The position numbers and the translations under genes are program-made. A stretch of DNA of 64,000 nucleotides, taken from Streptomyces sp. TLI_105. GTDB lineage: Bacteria; Actinomycetota; Actinomycetes; Streptomycetales; Streptomycetaceae. Where the stretch lies: NCBI RefSeq assembly GCF_900105415.1, contig NZ_FNSM01000001.1:1612001-1676000 (forward strand). Direction: 5' to 3'. This document shows positions 8,998 to 17,855 of the stretch, in pieces. The notes under the pieces were generated by a model, which ran no database searches, was not told the DNA's origin, and was given only the letters and a program-made list of their open reading frames with translations. Each line of letters opens with the position of its first letter. Within the stretch, counting starts at the first letter, position 1.

Positions 8998-9160
8998 TCG
9001 CGTGCCCTGGGGAATGTCTCGTCGATCAGGCCGGATCAGGGAGCGGCGTCCGGTGCCTGGGGTCCCCCAGGCCCCCCAGGGCCGAGGGGACGGATCGCAA
9101 GGCGGAGGAGGGGGTCGACGCGGAGCGTCGGCGGCCGACGACGACGCGGCGAGGCGCCCC

Positions 9161-10162
9161 CTAGCCGAGGCGCTTGTAGTAGAGCGTGGTGGGGCGGAGG
9201 GCGCCGGCCGGGTCGGCGGCGAAGTCCGGGATGGTCCCGGCGGCGGTCCAGCCCGCTCCCCGGTAGAGGCGCTCGGCCGGGCTGCCGGTCTGGGTGTCCA
9301 GGACCAGCAGCCCGAGGCCGGTGGCGGCGGCGTGCGCCTCGGCCGTGGCGAGGAGGCGCTGCCCGAGGCCCCGGCCGCGGGCCGAGCTGTGGACGAGGAG
9401 CCGGGCGATCTCGCCGCGGTGCCGGCCGTTGGCCGTGCCGGCACGGACGAGGGTGACGACACCCGTCAGCCGCCCGTCGGGGGCGTGGGCCGCCCAGACG
9501 TCCCGCACGCCTCTCGCGGCCTCCTCGGCGACCCCGGACCACCAGGCGGCCGCCTCGGCGGCCTCCAGGGGCGCCAGGAAGCCCACGGACGCCCCGCCGT
9601 CGACCGCGTCGACGAGGAGCGCGGCGAGCCCGGCCGGGGCGTGGGCCCGTACGGCGTCGGGGTCGAGGCGCTCGATGACATCGAGCCGCCGCTCCAGGCA
9701 GAGGAGGTCGGGACGGTCGTCCCAGGAGGCGACGGCCCCGAAACCGAGGCCCCGGTAGAGGGCGAGCGGCTCCTCCCGCCAGTTCCAGACCGTGAGGCGT
9801 ACGGCGGGGGCTCCGGCGGCCGCCGCCCGGCGCAGGGCCTCGGCCATGAGCGCCTTCGCGATCCCCTTCCTGCGGGCCTCGGGCGCGACCCAGAGCCGCT
9901 TGATCTCGGGCACGCGGCCCTCCCGGGGGGCCTTGAGGACCACGCAGCCGGCCGGCCCGTCGGAGCCGGGCGGGGTGGCGAGCAGGACGGTGTCGGCCGC
10001 GAACGCGACGGCCGGGTCCTCGGCCTCGGCGCGGTACCCGGCCGGAAGCTCGGCCGCCGTCGCGACGGCGGCGCCCTTCTCGGCCTGGTTCACGAGGTGG
10101 TAGGCGGTGAGCAGGGCGGGGAGGTGGGGGTGGGAGCGGTTCTCCTCGATACGTGCGGTCAT
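9161..10162 (-). CDS. Tandem-domain GNAT acetyltransferase
   Basis: A 333-residue protein with two consecutive GNAT domains. The first (about residues 1-165) has the acetyl-CoA pyrophosphate loop RRKGIA and ends WNWREEPLALYRGLGF. The second (about 170-333) has RGRGLGQRL and ends SPAERLYRGAGW. The substrate is unknown; fused GNATs include peptide, aminoglycoside and mycothiol-type acetyltransferases. The ATG at 10162 is chosen because the family fold begins immediately after it. An in-frame extension to 10450 runs through the palindrome cluster and is rejected. Confidence 0.85.
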   Translation of the reverse strand: MTARIEENRSHPHLPALLTAYHLVNQAEKGAAVATAAELPAGYRAEAEDPAVAFAADTVLLATPPGSDGPAGCVVLKAPREGRVPEIKRLWVAPEARRKGIAKALMAEALRRAAAAGAPAVRLTVWNWREEPLALYRGLGFGAVASWDDRPDLLCLERRLDVIERLDPDAVRAHAPAGLAALLVDAVDGGASVGFLAPLEAAEAAAWWSGVAEEAARGVRDVWAAHAPDGRLTGVVTLVRAGTANGRHRGEIARLLVHSSARGRGLGQRLLATAEAHAAATGLGLLVLDTQTGSPAERLYRGAGWTAAGTIPDFAADPAGALRPTTLYYKRLG

Positions 10163-10246
10163 GGACGGAGCTTCACACCACCGTGTTTCCGGAAGATGAC
10201 GCCCCGAACCACCCCACGTCTGATGGGGCGGTGCCCCCGCCCCCGC

Positions 10247-10530
10247 CCGTGTGGGCATGCGTTCCGCCGGGGCGGAACGGGTGGGCACACGGGACGGCGC
10301 GCTGAGCGGCGCCTCCGCGTTCCGGGCCTGGACCCGCACCACGTTGTGCGGCTCGCACCCGCTGCGGGTCCAGGCGCGGGAGCCTAGGCCCGGCAAGGGG
10401 CGCCGTTCCGTTGTGCCCACCCGTTCCGCCCCAGCGGAACGACTGCCCACAACGGGGGTGGGCAGGGGTGGGTGGGCACCGCCCCGGCGGAATGATTGCC
10501 CACAACGGGGGCACGGGGTGGGTGCCGCCC
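10247..10530. repeat. Cluster of nested palindromic intergenic repeats
   Basis: Three related palindromes lie in the gap between the GNAT and glycerate kinase genes. Copy 1 (10247-10292) has outer arms CCCGTGTG/CACACGGG around GTTCCGCC/GGCGGAAC. Copy 2 (10407-10455) has outer arms CCGTTGTG/CACAACGG around GTTCCGC/GCGGAAC. Copy 3 (about 10471-10512) is degenerate. Between copies 1 and 2 is an unrelated perfect 13 bp repeat with a long loop (10326-10338 and 10363-10375). The inner GTTCCGCC core is kept, while the outer arms differ but stay complementary. Confidence 0.75.
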
Positions 10531-10544
10531 CGGCGGTGTGGGGG

Positions 10545-11696
10545 CTATCTCAGGAAGTCGCGGGCGATGTCGGACGCCACCGTTTCCAGCAGCGGCCCCG
10601 CGTTCGCGATGCACTTCGCCGTGTCCGGTTCCAGGTCCGTGAGCGGGTACGCGCGGCGGATCCCGGCGGTGCCCAGGGCCTCGGGCGGCAGGGCGAGGCG
10701 CCCGCAGACCGCGACGACCTCCTTGCCCGCGGCGCGGGCCGCGGCGGCGACCCCGGCCGGGGCCTTGCCGTGGAGGGTCTGCTCGTCGAGGGAGCCCTCG
10801 CCGGTGATGACGAGGGTGGCGCGCTCCAGGGCGGGGGCGAAGCCGAGGACCTCCAGCATCAGCTCGATGCCGGGCCGGAAGCTCGCGCCGAGGATGAGCG
10901 CGCCGTATCCGATGCCGCCCGCGCCGCCCGCGCCGGGCGCGACGGCGGCCTCGGCGGCCCGGGGGCCGACGGCCTTCTCCAGGACGGTGGCGAAGTGCGC
11001 GAGGGCCGCGTCCAGCACCCGGACGTCCTCCGGGGTCGCGCCCTTCTGCGGGCCGTAGACGGCGGGGGCGCCCTTGGGCCCGGTGAGCGGGTTGTCGACG
11101 TCGCTCGCGAGGATCAGGTCGACCGAGGCGAAGCGGGGGTCGAGGCCGCTGAGGTCGGCCGTGGCGAGGTCGGCGAGGGGTGCGCCGCCGGGGCCGACGG
11201 GCTCGCCGGCCGCGTCGAGGAAACGGGCGCCGAGCGCGGCGAGCATGCCGGCGCCGCCGTCGGTGGTGGCGCTGCCGCCGACGCCGAAGACGAGGGTGGT
11301 CGCGCCCGCGTCCAGGGCGGCGCGGAGCAGCTCTCCGGAGCCGTACGTGGTCGCCGTGAGGGGGGCGAACGCACCGGGCGGGAGGAGCTGGAGGCCCGAG
11401 GCCTCCGCCATCTCGACGACCGCGGTGGTGCCGCGCAGCGCGAACGCCGCGGTGACCGGCTCGCCGAGCGGGCCCGTCACGCGGACCTCGCGCCGCTCGA
11501 AGCCAGCCGCGACGGCCGCCGCGACGGTGCCGTCGCCGCCGTCCGCCACGGGGAGCGTCTCCACCGTGAGCTCCGGGACGACCCGTCGCAGTCCTGCTGT
11601 GACCCGCTCCGCGACCTGCACGGCCGTGAGCGAGCCCTTGAACTTGTCGGCCGCCACGAGCACGTGAGCGACCTGAGTTGCTGCCCCGTCCGTCAC
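10545..11696 (-). CDS. Glycerate 2-kinase family
   Basis: A 383-residue GlxK/GarK-type glycerate kinase that phosphorylates glycerate to 2- or 3-phosphoglycerate. Family features include VLVAADKFKGSLTA at the N-terminus, VADGGDGT, VGGSATTDGGAGM near the middle and ITGEGSLDEQT towards the C-terminus. No glyoxylate or glucarate genes are adjacent, so its feeder pathway is unclear. It is divergent from the BCCT transporter across a 112 bp gap. The palindrome cluster lies just beyond its 3' end and may serve as a terminator. Confidence 0.92.
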   Translation of the reverse strand: MTDGAATQVAHVLVAADKFKGSLTAVQVAERVTAGLRRVVPELTVETLPVADGGDGTVAAAVAAGFERREVRVTGPLGEPVTAAFALRGTTAVVEMAEASGLQLLPPGAFAPLTATTYGSGELLRAALDAGATTLVFGVGGSATTDGGAGMLAALGARFLDAAGEPVGPGGAPLADLATADLSGLDPRFASVDLILASDVDNPLTGPKGAPAVYGPQKGATPEDVRVLDAALAHFATVLEKAVGPRAAEAAVAPGAGGAGGIGYGALILGASFRPGIELMLEVLGFAPALERATLVITGEGSLDEQTLHGKAPAGVAAAARAAGKEVVAVCGRLALPPEALGTAGIRRAYPLTDLEPDTAKCIANAGPLLETVASDIARDFLR

Positions 11697-11808
11697 CTTG
11701 CATCCCTTGCTTTCGAACGTGCAGTCGCGCCGAGGCAGACCCTATCCGTACGGCCAGACGGCGTGCCACCCCCTGATAAGGCGATATTCCGCACCATAGT
11801 GGGGTCAC

Positions 11809-13512
11809 ATGAGCACGGAAAAGATCGTTCCTGACGACAGGCCCGACGGCAAGGTCATCGGGATCGGGGTCGCGGCCGTGGTCGCGGTCGTCTGCTGGGC
11901 GGCGCTGGGCGAGGACTCGTTCGACAGCGCGTCCTCCTCCGCCCTGAAGTGGGTGCTGTCGAATTTCGCCTGGCTCTTCGTGGTCGCGGCGGACACCTTC
12001 CTGGTGTTGTGCGTGGTGATCGCGCTGAGCCGCTTCGGCCGGATCAGGCTGGGCCCGGACGACTCGGAGCCGGAGTTCACGAATCTGGCGTGGATCGCGA
12101 TGATGTTCAGCGCCGGAATGGGCATCGGTCTGATGTTCTACGGGGTCGGGGAGCCGTTGACGCATTTCCTGAACCCGCCCCCGGCGACCGGGGTCCCGGC
12201 GGGGACGGGTGCGGCGGCCCGGACGGCTCTGGAGTACTCGTTCTTCCACTGGACGCTGACCCCGTGGGCGATCTACGGGATCGCGGGCCTCGCGCTCGCG
12301 TACGCGGGCTTCCGCAAGGGGCGGGGGAACCGGCTGAGCTCCGCCTTCGTGCCGCTGATGGGGGCGCGCCGGGCGGATTCCTGGCCGGGCAAGGCGATCG
12401 ATCTCCTCGCGGTGTTCGCGACGGTGTTCGGCACGGCGACGAGTCTGGGGCTCGGCGCCCTCCAGGTCGCCGAGGGGCTGAACCTGACGATGGACGTGGA
12501 GAACTCGACGGCCACGCAGCTGATCGTCATCGTGGCGCTGTCGGCGGCGTTCGTGCTGTCGGCGTTCTCCGGTCTCCACAAGGGCGTGAAGTGGCTGTCC
12601 ACGCTGAACATCGTCCTCGCGGCCTGTCTGATGCTCTTCGTGTTCCTGCTCGGCCCGACCGTCTACATCCTGGACACCGTCCCGGCCTCCGTCGGCGGCT
12701 ATCTGCACCAGCTGCTGCCGATGGCCAGTCGTACGGGCGCGTTCACCGACCGCGACTGGCTGGGGGCGTGGACGATCTTCTACTGGGCGTGGTGGCTGTC
12801 CTGGGCGCCGTTCGTCGGCACCTTCATCGCCCGGATCTCGCGCGGCCGGACGATCCGGGAGTTCCTGGTGGGGGTGCTCCTCGTGCCGTCGGGGGCGACG
12901 GTGGTGTGGTTCTGCGTGATGGGCGGGACCGCGATCCGGCTGGAGTCGACGGGCGCGGCGGACCTGGCGACGGCGGTGAAGGACGGCGCGGAGGCCTCGC
13001 TGTTCGCGATGCTGGAGGCGCTGCCGATCGGGACGGTGACGTCGGTCGTCGCGATGCTCCTGGTGATGACGTACTTCATCACGAGCGCGGACTCGGCCTC
13101 GCTGGTGATGGGTTCGCTGACGAGCCGCGGCTCGCTCCATCCGCCGACCTGGCTCGTGGTGACCTGGGGCGTCCTGATGGCCGCCGTGGCGGCGGTGCTG
13201 CTGGTGGTGGGCGGTCTGAACTCGCTGCAGACGGCGACGATCCTGGTGGCGCTGCCCTTCGTGGTCGTGATGCTGGTGCTGTGCTTCGCGCTCCTGAAGG
13301 AGCTGCGGGCGGACCCGGGGGCGGGCCCGGCCCGGCACCAGGCCCTGCACGGGCTGCGGGACGCGGTGCGGACCCTGGTGGGGGAGGCGATGACCGAGCA
13401 GGCCGGCGCCCCCCTCCACGACCGGCCCCGGGAGGCGGCGAAGGCCCGTATCGGCGCGGAGCCCCCCGACGGCGCGGTCCGAGGCTCCGGCGCGGAGCCG
13501 CCCGGGGACTGA
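11809..13512 (+). CDS. BCCT-family transporter (glycine betaine/choline/carnitine type)
   Basis: A 567-residue sodium- or proton-coupled carrier with about 12 membrane segments and the BCCT signature in the substrate region (WAWWLSWAPFVGTFIARIS) plus the conserved GxGxGLMFYGVGEP loop after the third segment. The hydrophilic C-terminal tail of about 65 residues (basic and acidic, PPDG-rich) may act in osmosensing, as in related carriers. The likely substrate is a compatible solute such as choline or betaine, but the sequence alone does not decide which. Confidence 0.92.
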   Translation: MSTEKIVPDDRPDGKVIGIGVAAVVAVVCWAALGEDSFDSASSSALKWVLSNFAWLFVVAADTFLVLCVVIALSRFGRIRLGPDDSEPEFTNLAWIAMMFSAGMGIGLMFYGVGEPLTHFLNPPPATGVPAGTGAAARTALEYSFFHWTLTPWAIYGIAGLALAYAGFRKGRGNRLSSAFVPLMGARRADSWPGKAIDLLAVFATVFGTATSLGLGALQVAEGLNLTMDVENSTATQLIVIVALSAAFVLSAFSGLHKGVKWLSTLNIVLAACLMLFVFLLGPTVYILDTVPASVGGYLHQLLPMASRTGAFTDRDWLGAWTIFYWAWWLSWAPFVGTFIARISRGRTIREFLVGVLLVPSGATVVWFCVMGGTAIRLESTGAADLATAVKDGAEASLFAMLEALPIGTVTSVVAMLLVMTYFITSADSASLVMGSLTSRGSLHPPTWLVVTWGVLMAAVAAVLLVVGGLNSLQTATILVALPFVVVMLVLCFALLKELRADPGAGPARHQALHGLRDAVRTLVGEAMTEQAGAPLHDRPREAAKARIGAEPPDGAVRGSGAEPPGD

Positions 13513-13555
13513 ACGCCGACGCGCGCCCGGCCGCCGGATTCGGTACACCGGAGGT

Positions 13556-14623
13556 ATGGGGTTCACGGACGGGGAGCTCGGGGACCGGATCCTGGGCGGC
13601 TGGACGGGCCGGATCGCCGGGAACATGCTCGGCAAGCCCGTGGAGCAGGGGGACCACTGGCCCCGGGAGCGCATCGACGCGTATCTGCGGCTGACCGGGG
13701 CGCTCCCGCTGACGGACTACCTCCCTCCCCCGCCGCCCGGGGCGGAGGGCTTCGAGCTGCGGCCCGAGTGGGAGCGGTGCGTGCGGGGCGGGATCGACGG
13801 CAGCTGCCGGGACGACGACGTCGACTGGTCGGTCCTGGGCCTGCACCTCCTGGAGACGTACGGCTTCGCGTTCACCACCGAGCAGGTCGGCGAGGAGTGG
13901 CTGCTGCGGCTGCCGTACCTGCAGACGTTCACGGCGGAGCGGGCCGCCTACCGGAACCTCGCGAACGGGCTGCGGCCGCCGTTGACGGCCACGTACGACA
14001 ATCCGTACCAGGAGTGGATCGGGGCGCTGATCCGGGCCGACGTCTACGGCTGGACCTGTCCCGGCGATCCGCGCCGGGCCGCCTCGCTGGCCCGCCGGGA
14101 CGCGGTCCTCTCGCACACGGGGAACGGCGTGTACGGGGCGATGTGGGCGGCGGCGCTGGTCGCGGCGGCCTTCACCGCGCCGGACCTGCGGTCGGCCCTG
14201 GAGACGAGTCTGGAGCGGGTGCCGGCGGGCAGTCGGCTCGCCCGGACCGTACGGGGCGCGATCGCGCTGTACGAGGCGGGGCTCGGCTGGTCGGAGGCGC
14301 TCACCGAGCTCGCGGGGCGGACGGCGGGCCTCGGCTGGATCCACACCGTCCCGAACGCGGCCGTCCTGACGGCCGGACTCCTGTACGGAGAAGGGGACTT
14401 CACCCGGACGATCGCGCTGACCGTCCGCGGCGGCCTGGACACCGACTCCAACGGGGCGACGGCCGGTTCGGTGGCCGGGGTCCGCTGTGGTGCGGCCGCG
14501 ATCCCGCCGCAGTGGTCGGAGCCCCTGCGGGACCGGGTGCGCAGCGCCGTCTTCGGCTTCGACGGGGTCCGCATCAGCGAACTGGCGGATCGGACCCTGC
14601 GGTTGGCCGAGCGGACGGAGTGA
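13556..14623 (+). CDS. ADP-ribosylglycohydrolase family protein
   Basis: A 355-residue ARH/DraG-fold hydrolase. Metal-binding and catalytic features are visible: GRIAGNMLGKPVE at the N-terminus, an acidic DDDVDWS cluster near residue 85, the SHTGNGVYGAMWAA helix and the C-terminal GGLDTDSNGATAGSVAG. The family removes ADP-ribose from proteins or small molecules. No cognate ADP-ribosyltransferase is seen nearby, so the target is unknown. It starts 43 bp after the transporter. Its last 50 bp overlap a small convergent gene. Confidence 0.9.
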   Translation: MGFTDGELGDRILGGWTGRIAGNMLGKPVEQGDHWPRERIDAYLRLTGALPLTDYLPPPPPGAEGFELRPEWERCVRGGIDGSCRDDDVDWSVLGLHLLETYGFAFTTEQVGEEWLLRLPYLQTFTAERAAYRNLANGLRPPLTATYDNPYQEWIGALIRADVYGWTCPGDPRRAASLARRDAVLSHTGNGVYGAMWAAALVAAAFTAPDLRSALETSLERVPAGSRLARTVRGAIALYEAGLGWSEALTELAGRTAGLGWIHTVPNAAVLTAGLLYGEGDFTRTIALTVRGGLDTDSNGATAGSVAGVRCGAAAIPPQWSEPLRDRVRSAVFGFDGVRISELADRTLRLAERTE

Positions 14624-14774
14624 GCGCCGGCTCGGGATCGACGGGCCGCTCCAGGGACGAGAGGGCCGCCGCGATGAGCAGCAGAGCGCCGACGCCCAGA
14701 GCGAGGACGCCGACGAGGGCCCAGAAGCACCCGCCCAGGAGCAGGCGGGTGCGCCGGTCGGAGGTCTCCGGCAC
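14574..14774 (-). CDS. Small single-pass membrane protein
   Basis: A 66-residue protein with a basic N-terminus (MPETSDRRTR), one hydrophobic helix (about residues 10-40) and a Pro-rich outside tail. GTG start, 1 bp after the stop of the VapB-like gene, so the two are probably co-translated. Its 3' end overlaps the ADP-ribosylglycohydrolase gene by 50 bp on the opposite strand. Function unknown. It is not a PIN-domain toxin. Confidence 0.5.
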   Translation of the reverse strand: MPETSDRRTRLLLGGCFWALVGVLALGVGALLLIAAALSSLERPVDPEPALTPSARPTAGSDPPVR

Positions 14775-14775
14775 C

Positions 14776-14979
14776 TCAGCCCTGCGGGGGTTCCGGCGGG
14801 ACGATCTCGCCGGTGCGCTGCGGTTCGTCCCGGCTGACGGCCCGGGCCTCGGTGCGGTGGCCGCGGGCGATGTAGTCGCGGACCACCGCCTCGACGGCGT
14901 CCTGGGGGTTGCCGATGCCTGCCAGGACCATGACTTCCACGACGAGTTCGGCGTCGAGACCGATGTTCACCTTGGCCAT
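14776..14979 (-). CDS. VapB-like ribbon-helix-helix protein (orphan antitoxin type)
   Basis: A 67-residue protein opening MAKVNIGLDAELVVEVM and followed by a helix-turn-helix-like NPQDAVEAVVRDYIARG, as in VapB/DUF2191 antitoxins, with a hydrophilic Pro-rich tail. No PIN-domain VapC follows; instead a small membrane protein starts 1 bp after the stop. It could be an orphan antitoxin or a stand-alone regulator. The next gene upstream on this strand ends beyond the far side of ogt, so it is probably transcribed on its own. Confidence 0.72.
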   Translation of the reverse strand: MAKVNIGLDAELVVEVMVLAGIGNPQDAVEAVVRDYIARGHRTEARAVSRDEPQRTGEIVPPEPPQG

Positions 14980-15000
14980 GGCGGGAACCTAGCAGCCCGC

Positions 15001-15501
15001 TCAGAAGAGGGCCTCCGGTGCCTCCGCGCCCGACTCGAAGGCGAGCAGTCGCTGCTTGCGGTCCAAACCGCCCCCGTAGCCGGTGAGACCGCCGCCCGCA
15101 CCGATCACCCGGTGGCAGGGGACGATGATGCTGACGGGGTTCTTGCCGTTGGCGAGGCCCACGGCGCGGGAGGCGCCGGGACTGCCGAGCTCCTCGGCGA
15201 GTTCGCCGTACGTCCGGGTCTCCCCGTACGGGATGCGAAGCAGCTGCTCCCAGACCCGCAGCTGGAACGGGGTGCCGATCAGGTTCAACGGCAGGTCGAA
15301 CGCGGTGAGTTCGCCCGCGAAGTAGGCGTCGAGCTGGCGGATCGCCTCGCCGAAGGGCCGCGGGTCGGGCTCGCCGAAGGTCTCCTCGGGCGGGCGGTGG
15401 CGCTGGCCGGTCATGTGGACGCGGCTGAGGACGCCGTCGACGGCCACGAGCGTCAGCGGCTCGTACGGGCTGTCGACGACGGTGTGTCGGATGGCGGGCA
15501 T
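15001..15501 (-). CDS. ogt: Methylated-DNA-protein cysteine methyltransferase
   Basis: A 166-residue suicide enzyme that removes O6-alkyl groups from guanine. The active-site motif IVPCHRVIG and the helix-turn-helix SRAVGLANGKNP are both present in the C-terminal half. The start at 15501 (MPAIRHT) is chosen over an in-frame extension that overlaps the upstream gene. It lies 13 bp downstream of the Ada-AlkA gene in an evident alkylation-repair operon. Confidence 0.95.
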   Translation of the reverse strand: MPAIRHTVVDSPYEPLTLVAVDGVLSRVHMTGQRHRPPEETFGEPDPRPFGEAIRQLDAYFAGELTAFDLPLNLIGTPFQLRVWEQLLRIPYGETRTYGELAEELGSPGASRAVGLANGKNPVSIIVPCHRVIGAGGGLTGYGGGLDRKQRLLAFESGAEAPEALF

Positions 15502-15514
15502 GGGGCGGAGTCCT

Positions 15515-16993
15515 TTACGCGGGCAGGTGGTTGATCGGGTGGTCGTCGGTCGCCCAGAGGTACTGGACGGCGTAGGCACGCCAGGGACGCCAGTGCGCGG
15601 CGCGGGCGGTGAGCGCGGCCGGGGTGCCGGGCAGGCCGAGTCCCTCGGCCGCGCGGCGCACGCCGAGGTCGCCGGGGAGGAAGGCGTCGGGGTCGCCGAG
15701 GGCCCGCATGGCGATGATCTCGGTGGTCCAGGGTCCGAAGCCGGGCAGGGCGAGCAGCCGGGCGCGGGCCTCCTCGCGGTCGTCGGCGGGGCCGAGCGGG
15801 AGCGAGCCGTCGGCGAGGGCCCGGACGAGGGTGAGGAGGGTGGTGCGGCGGCTGCGCGGCAGGGCGAGGCTCTCGGGGTCGAGAACGGCGAGCGCCTCGG
15901 GGTCCGGGAAGAGGTGGGTCAGTCCGCCCTCGGGGTCCTCGATCGGGACGCCGTGCGCGGTGACCAGGCGGGCGGCGTGGGTGCGGGCGGCGGCGGTGGA
16001 CACCTGCTGGCCGAGGACGGCCCGTACGGCGAACTCGGCGGGGTCGACGGTCCCGGGGACGCGGCGGCCGGGTGCCTTGTCGACGAGCGGGGCGAGCAGC
16101 GGGTCGGTGCGGAGCCGCTCGTCGACGGCGACGGGGTCGGCGTCGAGGTCGAGGAGCCGGCGGCAGCGGCTGATGGCGTGGGTGAGGTCGCGCGGGTCGG
16201 TGAGGAAGAGGCGGCAGGCGATGTGGTCGGCGCGGGGGGCGAGGGTGACGATGCCGTGGCCGTACGGGAGGTTCAGCGTCCGCCGGTAGGCGCCGTCGCG
16301 CCACTCCTCCACGCCGGGGACGGCGGTCGCGGCGAGGTGGCCGAAGAGGTTGGAGGGTTCGAGGGGGGCGCGGAACGGCAGCCGGAGGCCGAAGACGCCG
16401 GGGGTCGCGGTCGCCCGGACCGGCGACCGGCGGGCCGCGCGGGCGCGGAGCTCGCCGGGGGTGAGGGCGAAGACCTCGCGGACGGTGTCGTTGAAGGTGC
16501 GGATGGAGGAGAAGCCGGCCGCGAAGGCGATCTCGCCGAAGGCCATCGGGGTGGTCTCGATGAGCAGCCGGGCGGTCTGGGCGCGCTGGGCGCGGGCCAG
16601 GGCGAGCGGTCCGGCACCCAGTTCGGCGAGGAGCTGGCGTTCGATCTGGCGGGTGGACCAGCCGAGCCGGCGGGCGAGTCCGGGGACGCCCTCCCGGTCG
16701 ACGACGCCGTCCTGGATGAGCCGTACGGCACGGGCGACGGCGTCGGCCCGGACGTTCCACTGGGGCGAGCCGGGGCTGGTGTCGGGCCGGCACCGCTTGC
16801 AGGCCCGGTAGCCGGCGCGCTGGCAGGAGGCGGCGCTGGGGTGGAACTCCATGTTCTCGGGCTTGGGCGGGACGGCCGGGCAGCTGGGCCGGCAGTAGAT
16901 CCGGGTGGTGCGGACGGCGGTGAAGAACACGCCGTCGAAGCGCGCCTCCTTGGACTGGACGGCCCGCACGCAGCGCTCGGTGTCGGTGTGCAT
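15515..16993 (-). CDS. alkA: Ada N-domain/AraC/AlkA DNA glycosylase fusion
   Basis: A 492-residue three-part protein. Residues 1-80 are the Ada methylphosphotriester sensor with the four zinc Cys (CRPSC at the acceptor site and CKRC). Residues ~85-190 are an AraC-type helix-turn-helix (IAFAAGFSSIRTFNDTVREVF). The remainder is an AlkA 3-methyladenine glycosylase with a helix-hairpin-helix (LLALPGFGPWTTEI) and the catalytic Asp in FLPGDLGVRRA. It should sense alkylation damage, activate its own operon and excise alkylated bases. Together with the downstream Ogt it replaces the separate Ada and AlkA proteins of enterobacteria. Confidence 0.94.
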   Translation of the reverse strand: MHTDTERCVRAVQSKEARFDGVFFTAVRTTRIYCRPSCPAVPPKPENMEFHPSAASCQRAGYRACKRCRPDTSPGSPQWNVRADAVARAVRLIQDGVVDREGVPGLARRLGWSTRQIERQLLAELGAGPLALARAQRAQTARLLIETTPMAFGEIAFAAGFSSIRTFNDTVREVFALTPGELRARAARRSPVRATATPGVFGLRLPFRAPLEPSNLFGHLAATAVPGVEEWRDGAYRRTLNLPYGHGIVTLAPRADHIACRLFLTDPRDLTHAISRCRRLLDLDADPVAVDERLRTDPLLAPLVDKAPGRRVPGTVDPAEFAVRAVLGQQVSTAAARTHAARLVTAHGVPIEDPEGGLTHLFPDPEALAVLDPESLALPRSRRTTLLTLVRALADGSLPLGPADDREEARARLLALPGFGPWTTEIIAMRALGDPDAFLPGDLGVRRAAEGLGLPGTPAALTARAAHWRPWRAYAVQYLWATDDHPINHLPA

Positions 16994-17069
16994 GGTTCCA
17001 GGATCGGGGACGGACGGCTCGCGGGCTGGCGAGAAAACGACATGGACGTCCGTCCCCGTCCCTGCCGCC

Positions 17070-17834
17070 TCAGACGGTGACGGTCCGGTAGTGGGTGGTC
17101 AGTCGGCCGTCCTCGCCGAGGACGTGGAAGGCGAGGGCGGGCGGCAGGTCGAGATGGACGTGCGGGTTCTCGGGGCTCGGGTTCTCCCAGGGCAGCCGGA
17201 GGGCGGAGCCGACGCCGGGCGCGACGAGCAGCGGGCGCCCGGCGAAGGTCGTGGCGGCCGCCGTGTGGGCGTGGCCCGCGAGGAAGGCCGTCAGGTGGGG
17301 GTGGCGGTCGGCGAGCGCGGCGAGCCGCTCCTCGCCGAACTGCCGGATCCCGTCCACGTACGGGGTGTGCAGCGGGACCGGCGGGTGGTGGAAGGCGACC
17401 AGGACGGGCACGTCGTGCGGGGTGCCGGCGAGGACGCCGTCGAGCCACTCGATCGTCTCGTCCTCCAGGAGGCCCTGGTCCTCGCCGGGCACCGAGGAGT
17501 CGCAGAGGGCGATGACGAAACCCTCGCCCCTCAGCACCTGGTTGACGGGGGCGTGGGGTCGTGCCGTCGCCTCCTCCTGGAGGAGGCCCTTGCGGAAGGC
17601 GGCGCGGTCGTCGTGGTTGCCGGGGCAGACGAGCAGCGGGTGACGGGAGGTCAGCAGCTCCCGCGCCACCGCGTACTCGGCCGGGGTCGCGTGGTCGGCG
17701 ATGTCACCGGTGACGAGGACGGCCGCCAGGTCGTACGGCAGCTCCTCCAGGTAGCGCAGGACGGCGCGGGTCCGGTCCGCGCTGCGCTGCTCCTCGTCGA
17801 TGTGGACGTCGCTGACGTGGGCGATGACGATCAT
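17070..17834 (-). CDS. Calcineurin-like metallophosphoesterase (CpdA type)
   Basis: A 254-residue phosphoesterase with all metal motifs in order: DVH (residues ~9-11), GDIADH, GNHDD, FHHPP and GHAHT. The closest functional class is the 3',5'-cyclic-nucleotide phosphodiesterase/CpdA group, but the substrate cannot be read from sequence. The ATG at 17834 (MIVIAHVSDVH) fits the family start. A 24 bp perfect palindrome lies 22 bp upstream (see separate entry). Confidence 0.9.
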   Translation of the reverse strand: MIVIAHVSDVHIDEEQRSADRTRAVLRYLEELPYDLAAVLVTGDIADHATPAEYAVARELLTSRHPLLVCPGNHDDRAAFRKGLLQEEATARPHAPVNQVLRGEGFVIALCDSSVPGEDQGLLEDETIEWLDGVLAGTPHDVPVLVAFHHPPVPLHTPYVDGIRQFGEERLAALADRHPHLTAFLAGHAHTAAATTFAGRPLLVAPGVGSALRLPWENPSPENPHVHLDLPPALAFHVLGEDGRLTTHYRTVTV

Positions 17835-17855
17835 GCGGGTCGGACCTCCGTGGGT

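Noticed and set aside
10247..10530. Palindrome cluster as a CRISPR array
   Set aside because: Only three diverged copies, unequal spacing, symmetric units and no cas genes.
10384..13674. A 1096-codon open frame on the minus strand
   Set aside because: Arg/Pro/His-rich antisense shadow of the BCCT and glycerate kinase genes; no protein-like hydrophobic pattern or family motif.
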